Below are positions 11,157-23,343 of a stretch of 64,000 bases of DNA, in pieces. Within the stretch, counting starts at the first letter, position 1; each line of letters begins with the position of its first letter. The stretch is taken from the NCBI GenBank assembly GCA_033085395.1, contig JANQBS010000001.1, forward strand, positions 1 through 64,000, written 5' to 3'. The notes beneath the pieces are model-generated. The model did not search any database. It saw only the letters and a list, made by a program, of their open reading frames with translations, and was not told where the DNA came from. A program made the translations under genes and the position numbers. The DNA is from Xanthoparmelia taractica (lineage: Eukaryota; Ascomycota; Lecanoromycetes; Lecanorales; Parmeliaceae).

Positions 11157-11897
11157 GTGATTGCCGCTTCCTCACGTAAAGCGAAAGTCGATAATATATC
11201 TTTATCGAAATTTAGACGAAGCTCAACGTGTGAGTATTTCTTCATATCAGGTGGAGATAGAATTGTTTATACGTTGAAGATCTCTGCTTTATCGCGTGAT
11301 CTTATTAGCAAGATTAGTCGTATCGACGACGTTGAAGTCTTGAAGAACTTAAGGAAAACTCTCTTTCGTCTGCGCACTTATCTCGGCCGAAGCTCGCCGA
11401 GCTCGAACGACATAATAATTGCGCCTGATACTTCTCGCTCGCTTCTAATGGCCCGAGTATTTTCGATACTTCGAGTCGAGCTGGAGATCACTGAAATGAG
11501 AGAGTAGCTACATCGGTTTCGTAAAAGAATCGCTGTGTCTCGTTTCTTAGATCTTTACGAATTACTATAGACTAATTTATTTCTAATTCTTTCACTAAAT
11601 TCTAAGACGATAAGAGAAATCTCTTTAGATGTTATCTTAAAGTAGATCTCTCGTCTAAGCTCGTAAGTACTTAATCGAATCGCAGACTTGATATTTCTAA
11701 ATACGGCTTATATGAAGGAAAGTCTCGTTATCGCTAATAATATAGCCCGACGAATACACGAAGAGAGGCATCGAAAAGCGGCTATGAAGAAGATTCAAGA
11801 TTGGAGGAGGAACGGAAAGCCTTGGTCTGCAATGATCCGGCGCTTCGGAACAGGAGTTTTGCTTCTATTGTCTAAGAACTTGTCTGATGAAAAGTAA
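11157..11897 (+). pseudogene. Decayed hypothetical fungal gene
   Basis: A single plus-strand frame runs from about 11157 to the stop at 11895-11897, broken by several TAG/TAA codons (first at 11505-11507) of the kind produced by CAG/CAA-to-stop transitions. The C-terminal part is best preserved: a basic helix (RRIHEERHRKAAMKKIQDW) followed by RRNGKPWSAMIRRFGTGVLL and LSKNLSDEK. This resembles a segment found in uncharacterised fungal proteins with GKPW-x5-RFG-x-G-LLLL, an observation from memory and not a search result. A candidate intron (GTAAGT to ATATTAG, about 11895-11955) could lead into more sequence up to about 12480. Function unknown. Confidence 0.45.
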
Positions 11898-12658
11898 GTG
11901 CACTAAAGTGCAATTCAAGATTCAATCTATATCTACTAACATTTTCAATATTAGCTTAAGAACGACGAAGGCAGCCACGTTTAAGGAGTTGCTTAACGTG
12001 ATGGAATTAATGCTGTCCCACTCGAAGGTCTTGTTACGGTCGGCGATAGCACTTTTAGGCTCTCTGATCCAATGCCAGGCCCCACCCGAGACACTAAGAC
12101 TCGAGACCGATAATACACTACTCGACACGGACGAGGAGTGCAGTCTTCAAGACCTCAATGCACTTTTAGAGCCATGCAGATTGATCGCGCCTCGCCAGAA
12201 TTGTCGCGAAGATACTATACAAGCTGAGAAAAGCTTCAGTAGCCTTACCGTGGGCTCTTCCCTTTCTTCACTTCCATTCCGTTATCTTTTCACTTCTCGG
12301 CAGAGTTCCTCACGAGATCTAACAAGCTCGGGCTCTCTAACAAACAATATTTCTAATCTAATCTCAGCCACCAAGCGCGGTATTTCAGTCGTCTACTCTA
12401 ATCTCAACTCTCCGAAGTTTTTTTATAGTGCTCTATCGAACATTAACTTATGTACTCTCAGTATTGCGTCACCATTTTAATAAGGGTCGAGAGTTGGCTA
12501 TAGCTTCAATAATAACAAAATGTTATGTTATATCAAAGACTATAGATAGCAATTATTTCAATATCCAGACACTCTCTGATGTATTCTTTTTTAAGTGATT
12601 TCATGCAAGCCAGTCGTTGAAGGCCGCACTTTTTGCGTCTTACATTTCTTTCTGTTCC

Positions 12659-13530
12659 TTAGCTCACATTCAATGTCCAAGCAGACCTCGAACCCTTCAA
12701 ATCGATATTGACGCTCCTCTCCGGAATCATGAGCACGACGTTGATATCGTCACTGTCGATAGCTTCAAAGCATTCTGAAGGGGCCAGGGATCGTAGCGTA
12801 GTGTTGAACAGAAAACGCCGATTGCTCGTGTGCATTTTCGCCACGCGTTCAACCGAAGATGGATCAGATGAATTAATGGATAGTTCGTTCATCTCCACCC
12901 AGTCATGTCCATCACGAAGGATGAACTTAACCTCGACTTTGACACTGTCGGCGATTCCAATAATAGGACTTTCCTCCTCCGCATGGGTTGAGGCTGCTCC
13001 CTGCAGACATGTCATCTAGGAGAACCTCAACTTGTGATCGACGGACCTACCTGGAAGCCTTCGTCCTCCGTCGAATAACAACTTGACCCATCGATCAGCT
13101 TGGAGCCCCAATCTATATAGCCATGGGGTGTCTCCAGCCGCTCATTGCTCTCTTCGCGGAGGGCGTCCCAATCAGGTGAGTATTCCTGAGGCAGGACCCT
13201 ATCGTCAAACATCGGGTGTGCCTCTTCGCGTGTCTCTTCTGGAAATGGCCCCTGGCTTGACTGCGACAGAGCGGTGCATCCTGAGGCTGCATCTTCTTGG
13301 CTTGCCTCGTGAGAGATACCCTGCGGGATCGCCCCCCCTGGGCCTGGGTCTTGTTCTCTCATTACGTGGTCGCGCATTGCTTCTGGGGGCCACTCGAATA
13401 TCCTGGTGGGGGTTCTGGGAGATCTGGTCTGACCTGTGAATGCCAATCGACCAAGGAAAGCCATATAGAGGTCTACAGACTGTGCAACGCTATGAATAGT
13501 CACATAACGATGGCGGCCATATGGATGCAA
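12659..13530 (-). CDS. Hypothetical protein, two exons
   Basis: Two open frames on the minus strand join through a consistent intron. Exon 1 runs from the ATG at 13530 and ends EDEGFQ with donor GTAGGT near 13049. The acceptor CTGCAG gives an intron of about 53 nt and continues into GAASTHAEEESP down to 12659. The first part is hydrophilic and Pro/Glu/Ser-rich. The second looks like a compact acidic domain (KVEVKFILRDGHDWVEMNEL) ending in Ser. Neither has a domain I recognise. It lies just downstream of the MFS gene on the same strand. Intact in sequence, function unknown. Confidence 0.45.
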
Positions 13531-15492
13531 ACCTCCCGGCCATTATTCTTATTCTGCTCCCAGACCTCCCGGCTCACGTGCGCACCTGCTCCACAGACTT
13601 GACATCCGATGAGACATCCATTCCCTCCTCAGGTGTGCTATCGTTCTTGAGCTCCTTTTGCCGCTTGACCTCTTTGAGGTTCGTAAAGCCCATTTCCCAT
13701 GCAACAAGCATGACGCTGCCGAAAACGGCAATGCCGAGATACATGGTCCGATCAATCGCCTTGCCATAGGCCACCAGGACGGCGGCCAATTCAGAGGGAG
13801 TCAGGCCCGCGGCGCGGATGTTGCGGGCACCAGCCTCGATGATGACCTCGGGGCTGGGCCCGATGAGCGCCGCTCGCTGCGTCAGTTCTTTGCGCAGGCT
13901 GTTGTTGAAGATGGCGTTGGCGACGACGACCCAAACGGCGGCGCCCACGTTCTGGGCGAATATGACGATCGCGATGGCCGTGGGGATCTGTTTCAGGGGG
14001 ACGAGGTTTTGGACGGCGATGTATGACTAAATGTGTAGGGAGATGTCAGATTTGGAGCACGACCCGGCAGTTGATTCGAAGCAACTTACACCTGAATTTC
14101 CCACGCCGCTACCGATGCCGTAGACGCATAAGTAGCCGAACCATTGCCCGAAGGTAGTTGTGGGGCTCAGCATTGACATGAGTCCGTAGCCAACGGTTGC
14201 GATGGCACTACCCGCTAGAATCCAGGGTAGATAGTAGCCCGTGACTTGTATCAAGCCGCCGGTGACGAAGGTAAATATGACCAGGCCCAGTGTTACCGGA
14301 AGCAAATGCACGCCGCTCATCAGAGCCGAATTATTGTTGATGGTCTGGAAATATATGGCCAGGTAAAAGTCGCCGATGAGAACGCCGCCGAGGGAAAAGA
14401 ATTGCGTCAGTGATGCTGATCGGACGACAGGGCTCCTAAGAAAGGCAAACGGGATCATTGCGCCGTCCCCTTCTCGGTGTTCCCAGAATAAAAAGAGCGC
14501 AAAGACAGCAGCGGCTCCGCATAGTAGGCCAATGACGACCGAGCTGTCCCAGGCATACTGGTTTCCGCCATACTCGAGGGCCAACAAAAGCATAATCGCA
14601 GCCGGGCTAACGAGGGCAAATCCGACCAGGTCTAGCGACTTCACGGCGGTGCCGAGAACGTGGCGCCAGGGAGGCTTGACAGTTGCCTCTGGCACTTTAT
14701 TGAAGATGAGGCAGAGGCCAACGACAGCACCGATGGGTAGGTTGACGTAGAAGCACCATCTCCATGAGACGCGGGTTGTGAAAGCACCTCCAACGATGGG
14801 GCCGCACGCAAGACCAAGCTGGCCAATACCTATGTTGATTGCTTGAAACAACGGCCGCCGCTCTTTTGGGATGCAATTGGCGACGGTGGTAAGACAGCCA
14901 GTAAACAGACCGGAAGAACCAAGGCCGGCGATGGCGCGGCCGATAATGAACATAGGTGACGATTGTGCCGCACCGCATATGGCCGAACCCAGCTCAAAGA
15001 CGAAGAAGAAGGCGAGAAAGGTCCACTGGGGAAGATTTAGGCTCAGTCAAGCGAGCGGACTAAAGGGGCGGCAGTCGACATACCTTGAGGGAGAAATAGG
15101 TGTAGATCTTGCCACTCAGTGGTTGGAAGGCAGCGCTTGCCAGTTGATAGGCACCCGAGTACCAGCCGATGTCTATCAAGGCGTCGAATTCGGTAGTAAT
15201 TCGAATAGTGGGACTATGGGTTAGTGTGTCTCATGATCCAGCCCCTGTTCCAGATGCATGCGCACATGCGGGGAACACGTGTCTTCGAGAGCACTATATG
15301 TATAGGTCTCACACCATCAGTTGGCTCTTTATTCGAATTCTTCTCACTCAGAGCAATCGCATTCTTTTATGACCTTCATTCAACTGATTCTAAATCATTA
15401 AACACCTACACACTAGATTAGCATATATTCTTCTCATCCCATCCACACCTACACTCATTTCAATCTTTCCAATTATCCATCCTTCTTACGTC

Positions 15493-15804
15493 ATGACTAT
15501 CGCTATCAGACGCTCCAAGGCATCCAAGAAGGCCTTCAGCAGGCCCAAGGCGCCCGCAAAGGCCATCACACCCCCTCCCCCCCCTCGCTCCGCTCGATCC
15601 CGCAGAAATAAGCCTATAATACCGGAGATATCCTCCCTAGAAACTCTCAGCCCAAGCGTAATTAAGAAGATCAATATTAAGGCCTTTAGCTATCGCGATC
15701 AAGTCTTAGAACTAAAAAAACGTCTCGCCAAGTATAAATATAATTATTACAAGCAGTATCGAATATATAAGTTACGCTCTCGCCGTCGTTATCGCTATTA
15801 TTAA
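15493..15804 (+). pseudogene. Gag-like N-terminal ORF of the DIRS element
   Basis: This 103-residue frame is the only substantial open frame of the element. It is very basic, with KASKKAFSRPKAPAKA, a PPPPP run, and a K/R/Y-rich end. It lies just after the left repeat A1, in the expected place of the first ORF of a DIRS element. After 15804 the frame continues only through stops, so this is the surviving start of a longer protein. No zinc knuckle is visible. Confidence 0.5.
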
Positions 15805-16859
15805 TATTATTCGTTTGAGTTTAGTAGTAATTTAAAGAAGAATAATAATCTTAAAGTCTCTTTTATGTATATTAAAGATACGCGTTTCTTTCTTAATCTT
15901 TATAAACGCTATCGCGTCGTCGATATTAAGTATTTCAAGTAAATCTTCTTTAAGATATTTAAATTTAAAAACCTTATTAAGCTAAGCCGAGAATACGTTA
16001 ATCGCGTCGATACGAACGATACTTAAAAAGTAAATAAGATAATATCTCTACTATAGTATTTCGAGATATATAGCCAGATTATATATTATTATATATACCT
16101 CATAGTGATTATTCGCCTATAGAAGATATTATTAGATTATCGTTTTCGTCTAACTAAGTTATTAGTCTTATATAAATTTAACTTTATTCGAGAATATTAT
16201 TATACGTTTATAAACGTATATATCTTAAATAGTTAGAATAATTTTATAGCTTGAATTATCGAGGATAGACGTTATAGCGATCTTCTATTACGTAAAATAG
16301 TCGCTCTTATCGATATTAAGTAGAACTTAGGTTCTACTCTTAAATTCTTCGCTATATATCGAAATTTTAATAAGAGACGATACCTACGCGAGTATTATTA
16401 GTATATTTATATCTATCTTAATTATTAGCTAAATTATTTAATAAATATATATTATAAGATTAAAATCGAGGCCTTAAATATTAATCTCATCTCGCTTAAT
16501 AATCGGATTTCGAAGTCTAAATAACTCTCAACGCACTTATAAATACTTATATTACTACTATATATAGTAGAAGAATTCCTATACGCGCTATACGATTTAT
16601 TAGATTTAGATTTAATTAGTTAAGATTCGCTACGAGTAAAAAATTAAGATCGTTAATTAAAGAATTATCTAGATCTTATATTCGCAAAGATTCTTTCGAC
16701 TATTCTTCGAAAGAAAGTAAAAATCGAATATCGAGGTTAAATTCTACGCTATCGTAATTATAATTATTAATTAATTCTCGTAATATCTAATATACTAATA
16801 ACGAATCTTTAAAAATAGCTTTAGTATAATCGCCTAGTCGAGATTAATTCTTAGGCGAA

Positions 16860-18110
16860 GTAGTAATTCGTCTACTCGCCGCTAAGACTAGTCTTAAAGC
16901 ACGATAATAATTAAAGACGTATTTATAATCTCTTATTCTTATACGAGATCTTAGTTAATAACGATATATTCTAGAATTAAGAGGCTCTAAAATACGCTAT
17001 ATACGATAACGCAGTAATCGCACTATTATAATAAGATTCTAGAGCTTAGTTCGTCAAAAGAGACTTAAAAGACGTCTTTAAATATATATCGATCGTAATT
17101 TTAAATTAATAATTGCTAGGATTTTACTATAACGATAGCTATTAAATAGAACGATATCTATCTTTCGGCCTACGTACATTATTATTTATATTTAATCTAT
17201 TCGTAAAGACCCTTAATTAAATCTTAATAATAGTTCTTCTTTAAATTATAGTACTTTATTATCTAAACGATTTCTTCGCTATTCTAATATTAATCGACGA
17301 TACGATTATATATAATTAATAATTCGATCTCGTATATAAAGAATTAGACTTTAAAATCAACTACATCAAGAATATTATAGATATTATAGTTAATTTTCTG
17401 GGGATTAAGTTCGATAGTATCTTGATATAGATTAGACTTCCTCTCGATAAGCTCGCTCGAGCGAGAAACACGATTAAGAATCTTCTAAATCGGGCGATAA
17501 TCTTATATCGTAAGCTCGAGTTAGTAATTAATTTCTTATTATTTATCGCTAAGATCGTAATCTTAAAAAAAGCGTTCTTAAGACGACTTTTTAATATTAT
17601 TCGAAGATTAATCGCACTTATTAGAATTATATTATATATAAAGATCGATCTACGATAATAAAAGATCTTTTTAAAAGACTAAAATAATCTCAAATTAATT
17701 CGTCACGTTATTAATTAATTAATATAATATATTTAAATCGACGTATTAGAAACCTATAATATAAGAGATTATATTCTAAAGTATTTAGACCTCTTATAAT
17801 CGATTTAGAAGGCTTTTAATATTTTAATAATCACACGTTATCGTTAGAAAGATATTTAGTTTAAAGAAATAAAGGTCGTATATCACGCTATTCGATTATA
17901 ATTACAAAGACTTCGAAGATTACGATTAATGCTATATTGCGATAATAACGCATATATTTATAATCTTAGAAAGTCCTCTATTCGCGAATTAGCTATGGTC
18001 TTACTACGAGATATAGTAATGCTACTAGCTAAATACGATATTTATTTAATCTTAATATAGATCTTAATTAAGATTAATAAGCTAATAGATAACTTATCAC
18101 GCTTTCGGTA
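16860..18110 (+). pseudogene. Reverse transcriptase-RNase H remnant of the DIRS element
   Basis: Conceptual reading through many stops gives a DIRS-type RT and RNase H. Landmarks are FVKRDLKDVFKYISIVI (about 17048-17100), RYLSFGLRTLLFIFNLF, the catalytic box YLNDFF (usual YLDDF, Asp changed to Asn by a G-to-A change), FLGIKFD, LARARNTIKNLL, FLLFIAKIVILKKAFLRRLF, FKEIKVVYHAIRL and LMLYCDNNAYIYNL. The protein order RT then RNase H then recombinase is that of DIRS elements and lacks a DDE integrase. Confidence 0.75.
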
Positions 18111-18149
18111 TCGAAAGATCGCTAACGTATATTTATAGCTAAGATATAT

Positions 18150-19170
18150 CTCAATCGCTCCGTAGAGCTAAGACGAGATTTACTAGATTTCTAATATAAT
18201 TAAATCACACTATTACGAGAGATAGCTCGTTTTCTTTAATGAGATTTAGTTGTAAAGACGCGAAAAACGTATATTATATCTATTAAGTTATATAGCGCTT
18301 ATTATATTATTAATAAGAGCACTTCTTTCTTCTTAGCGATCGTTAACTTACTCGCTAGCTAAATCGTATATCTTAGTATAAGACGAGTTAAGATTAAGAT
18401 TATTAAGATCTATTTAATAGACGTTAGATTAGTTTACGTTAATATAAAATATAAGAATCTTACGATATTTTATAATTCTTAGTTGTAAAGAATAATCGCT
18501 AATATTTAATGTTTACGAGGCGAGGCTAAGACGAAAAAACGCTATTTAATTATTAAAGATCTATTATTATAGATATTTACTTATATTAGTTAAGAAGACG
18601 AAGCCGAAGTAACGCTCTATATAATCTTTTATCTCGTATTCGTTATATTTCTTCGTATAAGCGAGTTTATATATATCATATATAATCGTAAAGACCGGGA
18701 CTTCGAGTAATAATTTCTCACTCGTCGCTCGATAAGACTATATGAGAAATATCTCGAATTTACACTTTTAATATTTAAAACGAATCTCTTTCGTTAAGAG
18801 ATAACACTTATTATTATAGCTTTAAATAATAACGCTTATATAATAAAGACCTTACGATATCTCTTTAGATAAAAGATTTTATTAAATAATTCTCTCTTTT
18901 AATTAGATAAGAGCTTTTTTACTAAAGAGCTAATCGCCAACTAATTTCGTTAAATACTAATCTCGCTCGATATAAGAGATTATTATTTAGAACACTTTTT
19001 TCGCAGAGGGACTACTATTTTAGCACGCGAGGCGGGTCTTAGCGACGATAAGATTATACTATTAGAACGCTAAAAGTCCGATTTCTATCGTCTTTATATT
19101 ATTACTCACCTCGAGCGAATACTTATTATATTACGAAGGTATTAATACCTTTCGTTTTATTAGCGTTAGT
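18150..19170 (+). pseudogene. Tyrosine recombinase remnant of the DIRS element
   Basis: Downstream of the RNase H, the same strand reads as a phage-integrase-like tyrosine recombinase with many RIP stops: RGEAKTKKRYLIIKDLLL, EDEAEVTLYIIFYLVFVIFL, a catalytic-Arg region RISEF, then NRKDRDFE, FLTRRSIRLYEKYLE, FRRG followed by a GLSDDKI segment, and RLYIITHLERIL containing the probable catalytic Tyr. These are the expected Arg...His/Arg...Tyr landmarks. The His before FRRG is not preserved in a readable way. Confidence 0.7.
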
Positions 19171-20089
19171 GCTAGCGATGCGAGTATCGTCAGACCGCCA
19201 TGTGAAGCCTTCTACGAGGCTCTTATATAACGTCTTTTAACTATTTAAAAGTTTTCTAGCGCTAAGGCACGTCTAGAAACTTATCTAGGCCTATTAACGA
19301 TCTAGCTAGGCCTACTAATTACTAATCTTAACGTTAAGACGACTCAATTAACTATTTATAATATTACTTAATCTCGATATATATATCTTTATAAATAAGA
19401 ATATTAATCGAATAGTGAGACTATAAATTAATATATCTTATAATTTAGCCTTTGTTTCAGATATATACGTATATGCGAGGAACACGTATCTTCGAGAGTA
19501 CTATATATATAGGTCTTATATCATTAGTTGGCTCTTTATTCGAATTCTTCTCACTTAGAGCAATCGTATTCTTTTGTCTTATTCATCCACGCCTGTATAT
19601 AGCTATCTAGTTAGACACTCCAGGTCTATGCCGTATAGGTGTAGGGAGTTTTCTAGCGCTGGGGCACGTTCAGGGGCCCATCTAGGCCTGCTAACGACCT
19701 AGCTGGGCCTACTGACTGCTGACCTTAGCGTTGGGACGGCCCAATCAACTATCTACAGTACTGCTTGGTCCCGATGTGTATGCCTTCATGAATGAGAACA
19801 CTAAGGCGGGCGTTGCGGTGGAAATGATGGCCAGGTCGAGGAAAATGAGATAGTATGCCATGGTGGCGCCCGCCAGGATCAAGGCAAGCCTGAGGCCTGT
19901 AGGATAGTCGTAACGGTGCTCGCCATCGTTGGCGGGATCTTGGCCTGAAGCATTCTCATTCTTCACGACGCTCTCAACATCTTGTCCAGGAGGAGTATGG
20001 GAAGAGTCCGAGGTGGGGGAATCGACTACGGCCTCGACGGGGAACGCAGCCCGGTCTGGCTCCATCTTTGGGCGGGTGGGGAAGAGCAT

Positions 20090-20449
20090 GGTTGAAGACA
20101 GGAGGAGGAGGAGGAGGGAAAAGGTTGGGGTGGGTTTTATAAAGTAGGTAGAAGAGGTACCTTACTTAGCCGTCGTTCAAGCGGATTAACATTGAAAGGA
20201 CAGAAATGATCCCGGTGATTGGCGCCATGGGAGCGATTGGTCCACAATTGGAGCCATGGCGATCTGTCGTATTCGTTTTGATGTGACGTAGGCCTCCCCA
20301 TTCAGCCCGGGAGGGGGACTGTCGTCCAATCAGAGAGGATCGGATAATTGTTGGGCCGACCGCCTCTTTGTCCGTCCGCGGCATCACCCGAAAACGAAAA
20401 CGAATAATTTAAATTAGGGCTGTTCCCCCTACTTAGTAAGCCGCAGATG
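20090..20449. promoter_or_regulatory. Upstream region of the MFS gene
   Basis: This is 360 bp of GC-normal sequence upstream of the transporter start, with short purine-rich runs (GGAGGAGGAGGAGGA at about 20100). The pogo-type transposon begins at 20452 and so sits about 360 bp upstream of the start codon, probably cutting the original promoter from distal elements. Confidence 0.4.
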
Positions 20450-20451
20450 TA

Positions 20452-22428
20452 CAGTCGAACCTGGCCATAGCGGAATTCGGAATAACGGAATCCTCGACAT
20501 AACGGAAAAATCACGCAGATCTCCCGCATTTCCCACACAAATAACGGAAAATCTCTCTATTACTTCATAACGGAATTATTTTCTCAAATTAACGAAATAA
20601 CTGAATCTTCTAATTCTTCTTTAATAGGGCCTTTAGTAGCTAAGAAACGTCGCATATCTATTAAGAATAGTTAAAGAAAGGTCTTACGAGTCTAATACAA
20701 CGATGACTCGAATGAAAAGCAATTTATTAAGACTTGTGACCATTAATAAAAGACTAAATATAACTATTTTCTAAATAGTTTCTTCTGCAGCGAGATTCTT
20801 TTAAAGAAATTCGATTATCTTAATAACGATCTCGTTTTTTCTTTTAAAGATAAATCGCGAACGAATAACGCTCGTTAAATATTATTAGAAGAGACTCTTT
20901 TTAAATAATAGTAGCGTTACGAAGTTAGTCACAACACACTAACTAACGAGATTCTCCGTGTCAAAGCTATAAAATTTTGGGGACGTCTATCTATTTATCA
21001 AGGTCTTTCGATATCTAAGTTCTCAAATAACTGGCTAGCTAAATTCAAGTCTCGTTATAATATACGATAACGAAATAAACATGGCGAGGCTGACTCTACT
21101 AATCGTAGTGAGTATATAGCCGAGATTATAACTAATATTCGTGAGATCACTCAGTCTTTTGATCTCGATAATATCTATAGTATAAATAAGACTAGTTACT
21201 TCTAAAAGATGATATTTAATAAAAGTCTTAATACGAAGCATAAGAGTGATTAGAAGACTAAAAAAGCTCGCATTATAGTAGTATTAACGTGTAATACCAC
21301 GGGATCTCGTAATCTTTCTATCTAATACATTGATGAGTGTCTAAAGTACTCTTTTATTTTCTATATTAATTAATTTTCTAGATAAAGTCGCACGTTCTCT
21401 CTGCTTTCGCGTAGTTAATATTAAGAAATTAAAATCACTCGATACTTTTTGAAGATATAATATAACGGCCTAAATAATCAACGCGATTATGAAAAAGTAT
21501 CTTCGTTGATTTGATAGCTTAATGGAACGATTATTTCTTCTTTTGATAAATAATTTTAGTGCTTATAAGCTAAGATACGAGACGTTTTATGGCGAGTCTA
21601 CTACTGAGAAATTGAAATAAATAATCGTGATCTGGCTTTTCCTTAATGCTACGTCTATTTATTAATCTCTGAATTAGAGAATTATTTAAAATTAAAAGTC
21701 TCACGTTTGTCGTTAATTTATACGCTTTATGATTAAAGAATTTAATACTGGCAAAGATCTTAAAGCATCTATATATATATTGCGAGTAATTCGATAAGGG
21801 ATCTTAGTCTAGAAGAATAACGTTAAGATCGATACGATACGAAACTATTAAATTCGCTTTTAGTGTTACAAGTAATCTAAATTAAAGTCTTCTAATAACG
21901 AATAATCTAATTCTAAGAAGCTTATAATTTCTATTATTACTAACTTGATTATTATAAAGCGTTAGAGGTAGATTCGTAAGCGCATAAATATTTAGAGCTT
22001 CTTAAATCCTATTACGAAGAAGGTATACGATCAAAAAGACGATATATTTAAGGCTATTATTGCTCGTTACGACGAGGAACGAGAGGCTAAATCAGACGAA
22101 GAAGTGGAGAAAGTCTTACGAATGTTTGTTTCGAAAGTTCTCTTAGTACTTAGAATCCTTTAGACTTACGAGAAATAGTAGAAATTAGAAGATTTAGCTC
22201 TTATAAAGGCTCTTAGAAAGCATAAAAGAGAGCTACAGCTTCGCAAGATAGTAATACTACGTTAGAGTAATTTAGATAGCTGGTTGAGAGCGAAATAAAG
22301 GCATTTTGTAGATATTTAACTTATTTAGGCTAGTGCTATTTGCTAGCGTATATTGGCCATAAAGGAATACTCTTCATAACGGAATAACCAATGAGATTTC
22401 TTCATTCCGCTATGGCCAGGTTCGACTG
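20452..22428 (+). mobile_element. Fot1/pogo-type DNA transposon (RIP-degraded)
   Basis: The terminal inverted repeat CAGTCGAACCTGGCCATAGC (continuing GGAAT) at 20452 reappears in reverse complement ending at 22428, and TA flanks both ends (20450-20451, 22429-22430). Length is 1977 bp, typical of fungal pogo elements. Subterminal ATAACGGAA repeats occur near both ends. A plus-strand frame with many RIP stops reads as a pogo/Fot1 transposase: NWLAKFKSRYNIR (CENP-B-like HTH, about 21015), then FDLDNIYSINKTSYF (family NMDETG, the first catalytic Asp region changed), KTKKARIIVVLTCN and a C-terminal charged region with EEREAKSDEEVEKVL. Confidence 0.82.
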
Positions 22429-22430
22429 TA

Positions 22431-23343
22431 TCCCATCCGCTGTGCAATTCGCGGGCCGCGACCAAGCTCAATTGTCGATTCGGGTACTTATGTCATCAGG
22501 TCTTTAGGGTAACAATAAAATATAGTTTGAGCTAATCAATATCTGGAGGCTCAAATTGGTCGCGTATCTGGGACTGACAAGACCGATTTATGATTACTAC
22601 ATGGAGATACGCGATGACAACGTCTTGGCTTCACTGCACGACCAGGCCTACGTGCTCTACATACTATGGAGCAGGTCTCAAGCGCATCTCAGCTCCCATC
22701 TCCATCCGGACGGCCAGGGCGGATTGCTACACCGGACTTTCGGACTTGGTGACCGCGGCAAGTCCGCCCACGCAGATACTCAGACACAATAATACGGGCG
22801 CTGCGTCAGACCGGATCGAGAGGCATAGTCGTACCTGAGAATGGAAACTCCTAACTCCAAGAACTCCTAAATCCAGCCCCGTTGCCTCGGCTAAGTTCCG
22901 CTGATCGTCATCGCAGCGCCGATGCCACGCGCCATGCGGTCCAACACGTGCAAGCAACCACGACCCTGCTCTATCAATGTCCGCCAGATTGTCAGCGAGG
23001 CTGACAGCTATGTCCCAGTACTTGGTAAAGGCTGGGCTGGATGTGAATCTACATTACTACGGCAAGACTCTTTCTCTCTGCCGCTCTTGCATCCACCTGC
23101 ATACGGCTTCAACAGTCTTTGCAGACTCTTATAGACCGTCTTTCGAGATCTTCGATCTAGACAGGCATTAACACAGCTTAAGCACTATACCCCTTCGCTC
23201 GGCAACGCACCTGGCTTGCAAAGAAACGAGACCAGACACATTCAACAACGCGGCATTTCAATACAAATTCAGCAAACAATAACACTTCATTTCTCTCTCT
23301 GTCTCGGTCTATCCTGATTTCAGCCTGCACGCCTAAAGCCATA
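22431..23343. other. Intergenic region between pogo element and SAT gene
   Basis: About 900 bp of GC-normal sequence. Several short frames overlap on both strands but none has a domain. The last 100 bp before the SAT start are pyrimidine-rich (ATTTCTCTCTCTGTCTCGGT), a common feature of fungal promoters near the transcription start. Confidence 0.4.

Larger units (their letters stand above)
15201..19804 (+). mobile_element. DIRS-like tyrosine-recombinase retrotransposon (RIP-degraded)
   Basis: The 4604-bp element has split direct repeats: A1 at 15201-about 15370 (TCGAATAGTGGGACTATGGG) repeats as A2 at 19408-about 19575, and B1 at 19251-19407 repeats as B2 at 19648-19804 (157 bp each). The order A1-body-B1-A2-B2 is diagnostic of DIRS-type elements, which use a tyrosine recombinase and leave no target duplication, and none is seen. 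The body encodes, through many RIP stops, a basic Gag-like start (15493-15804), a reverse transcriptase whose YLDD motif reads YLND near 17258, an RNase H-like region (FLGIKFD, FKEIKVVYHAIRLWLQ-like, about 17390-18110) and a recombinase with RKDRDF, SFRRG-like FRRG and a final RLYI (about 18240-19170). It splits the MFS gene. Confidence 0.85.
13574..20089 (-). pseudogene. MFS drug transporter (DHA14 type) split by a DIRS element
   Basis: Minus-strand 14-TM major facilitator. Exons: 20089-19805, resumed at 15200-15084, then 15025-14090 and 14026-13574, 596 codons in one frame. The hydrophilic N-terminus leads to LDLAIISTATPA at the first helix. The frame resumes with ITTEFDALIDIGWYSGAYQL, the usual next segment of fungal DHA14 transporters. 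Motif A-like GRAIAGLGSSGLF and the antiporter motif C (GIGQLGLACGPIVGGAF) are present, and the C-terminus is a charged tail. Two normal introns (GTATGT and GTAAGT donors) lie in the left part. The only lesion is the 4604-bp insertion at 15201-19804 between codons 95 and 96. No stop is found elsewhere. It would export a small molecule at the plasma membrane, and its neighbours suggest a polyketide. Confidence 0.85.

Noticed and set aside
13083..13769. Plus-strand frames over the MFS 3' end and the hypothetical gene
   Set aside because: They are antisense shadows of GC-rich minus-strand coding sequence whose introns and motifs are coherent.
15201..19804. Reading the repeats around the DIRS body as ordinary LTRs
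   Set aside because: The left end carries only A and the right side carries B-A-B; there is no matching full LTR at both ends, no target duplication, and the body encodes a tyrosine recombinase.
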